NCBI GenBank assembly: GCA_963665785.1
Contig: OY762456.1
Coordinates: 2,046,001-2,110,000, forward strand
From: UBA7455 sp026713185
GTDB lineage: Bacteria; Pseudomonadota; Gammaproteobacteria; Pseudomonadales; Azotimanducaceae
Direction of reading: 5' to 3'
Length of the DNA stretch: 64,000 nt
The notes beneath the pieces were generated by a model. It did not search any database. It saw only the letters and a list, made by a program, of their open reading frames with translations, and was not told the DNA's origin. Below are positions 62,904 to 64,000 of this stretch, one piece after another. Each line of letters starts with the position of its first letter. Position 1 is the first letter of the stretch. The translations under genes were made by a program, and so were the position numbers.

Positions 62904-64000
62904 CCGATGAAAAGACACCTTCGTCCTCCCTGGAGAAATGGCGGGCCGAGGCGGAAAAACAACTGAAAGGCAGATCAGTTGATAGTCTTACGGTTACCAC
63001 TGCGGAAGGCATTGACCTGAAAGCCTTGTATACTGCTGTCGATTTGGCGGGACTCGAAAATACCGATACCATGCCGGGTCTGGAACCCTATATTCGCGGC
63101 CCCCAGGCGACAATGTATGCCGGTCGACCCTGGACAATCCGGCAATACGCGGGTTTTTCGACTGCTGAAGAATCCAATGCTTTTTATCGGCAGCTACTGG
63201 CGGAAGGCGGGCAGGGCATTTCCGTGGCATTTGATCTTGCGACCCATCGTGGATATGACTCGGACCATGATCGGGTCACCCACGACGTTGGTAAAGCCGG
63301 CGTTGCCGTCGATTCCGTGGAGGACATGAAGATTCTGTTTGACGGTATTCCATTGGACAGGATTTCTGTGTCGATGACCATGAACGGCGCAGTTCTACCC
63401 GTTCTGGCGGGCTACATTGTTGCCGCGGAGGAGCAGGGCGTAGCACAGTCTGATCTTGCCGGCACCATACAGAACGATATCCTTAAAGAATTCCTGGTAC
63501 GCAACACTTATATCTATCCACCAGCACCGTCAATGCGCATCATCGGCGATATTATTGCTTATTGCACAAAGCACATGCCACGGTTCAATACCATCTCCAT
63601 ATCCGGCTATCACATGCAGGAGGCAGGCGCTGACGCTGCACTGGAACTGGCCTACACCCTGGCAGATGGCAAGGAGTACATTCGAACGGCGATTGCCGCG
63701 GGTCTGAAGATTGATGATTTTGCCCCGAGATTGTCTTTCTTCTGGGGTGTTGGCATGAACTTTTACATGGAAATCGCCAAGATGAGGGCGGCGAGACTAT
63801 TGTGGTCGCGTATCATGGATGAGTTTAAACCAATAAACCCACGGTCCAGGATGCTGCGAACACATAGCCAGACATCCGGATGGTCTCTGACCGAGCAGGA
63901 TCCCCTGAATAATGTCATCAGGACAACCGTTGAAGCTATGGCTGCGGTATTTGGGGGCACCCAGTCTTTGCATACCAATGCCCTGGACGAGGCAATTGCG
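62900..64000 (+). CDS. Methylmalonyl-CoA mutase, N-terminal part (3' end outside window)
   Basis: The frame is open from the ATG at 62900 to the window end (367 codons, no stop). The protein is the substrate-binding TIM-barrel part of the B12-dependent mutase that isomerises (R)-methylmalonyl-CoA to succinyl-CoA: MYAGRPWTIRQYAGFSTA, GQGISVAFDLATHRGYDSDH, SVSMTMNGAVLPVLA, IQNDILKEFLVRNTYIYPP and RTHSQTSGWSLTEQDP. The cobalamin-binding domain should follow outside the window. The start overlaps the epimerase stop. Confidence 0.96.
   Translation, partial: MTDEKTPSSSLEKWRAEAEKQLKGRSVDSLTVTTAEGIDLKALYTAVDLAGLENTDTMPGLEPYIRGPQATMYAGRPWTIRQYAGFSTAEESNAFYRQLLAEGGQGISVAFDLATHRGYDSDHDRVTHDVGKAGVAVDSVEDMKILFDGIPLDRISVSMTMNGAVLPVLAGYIVAAEEQGVAQSDLAGTIQNDILKEFLVRNTYIYPPAPSMRIIGDIIAYCTKHMPRFNTISISGYHMQEAGADAALELAYTLADGKEYIRTAIAAGLKIDDFAPRLSFFWGVGMNFYMEIAKMRAARLLWSRIMDEFKPINPRSRMLRTHSQTSGWSLTEQDPLNNVIRTTVEAMAAVFGGTQSLHTNALDEAIA

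Overview
The window is a contiguous stretch of a gammaproteobacterial chromosome of moderate G+C, coding almost wall to wall. The core gene order (fmdB-like, aspS, yebC, ruvCAB, tolQRAB-pal-cpoB, queE, queC, nadA, dapA-bamC) is the one seen in free-living Gammaproteobacteria. The genus cannot be named from the sequence alone. The respiratory and gluconeogenic gene set (sodium symporter, malic enzyme, methylmalonyl-CoA pathway) and the TonB-dependent transport suggest an aerobic heterotroph, perhaps marine.

Layout. 0-1.6 kb: the 3' end of pepN. 1.6-8.7 kb (minus): a complete Bat operon (moxR, DUF58, DUF4381, batA, a batB-batC fusion, batD) with overlapping stop/start codons. 8.8-23 kb: an envelope block made of an exported TldD-TldE-like fusion protein, a TonB-dependent receptor, two thioredoxin-like TlpA paralogues (one periplasmic, one lipoprotein), an M16 peptidase and a DsbD-type reductant transporter. 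23-26 kb (minus): an esterase, argC, and a class I aminotransferase translationally coupled to argC. 26.1-26.3 kb: a 161-bp MITE-like hairpin element. 26.4-30.7 kb: acyl-CoA metabolism (CaiB/racemase family, propionyl/acetyl-CoA synthetase, SDR, monooxygenase-fold protein). 30.7-32.4 kb: proS on the minus strand, followed by a REP-like palindrome.

32.5-43.8 kb (plus): fmdB-like, aspS, yebC, ruvCAB, tolQRAB-pal-cpoB, queE and queC. 43.8-47.4 kb: tRNA-Lys(UUU) with its own promoter, a glutathione-synthetase-like ATP-grasp gene, nadA and a BepA-like M48 protease. 47.5-53.4 kb: tusA-like, perM-like, dapA, bamC, a metallo-hydrolase, a cysteine-less CnoX-like thioredoxin-TPR protein and a DUF1993 protein. 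53.4-57.8 kb: a two-component sodium:solute symporter followed by a malic enzyme. 57.9-64 kb: a propionyl-CoA-to-succinyl-CoA operon (carboxyltransferase, biotin carboxylase with biotin carrier, methylmalonyl-CoA epimerase, methylmalonyl-CoA mutase running off the window).

How the genes work together. The propionate operon, the synthetase at 27.6 kb and the racemase-family gene at 26.4 kb fit breakdown of odd-chain or methyl-branched acids. The symporter and malic enzyme fit uptake and gluconeogenic use of short organic acids. The most unusual part is the 8.8-23 kb envelope block. Its exported single-chain TldD/TldE-like protein keeps all metal-binding residues only in its first half, and it lies beside receptor, redox and protease genes that could together process or take up a peptide-like substrate. 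That joint role is inference. No CRISPR array, rRNA, prophage or complete insertion sequence was seen.
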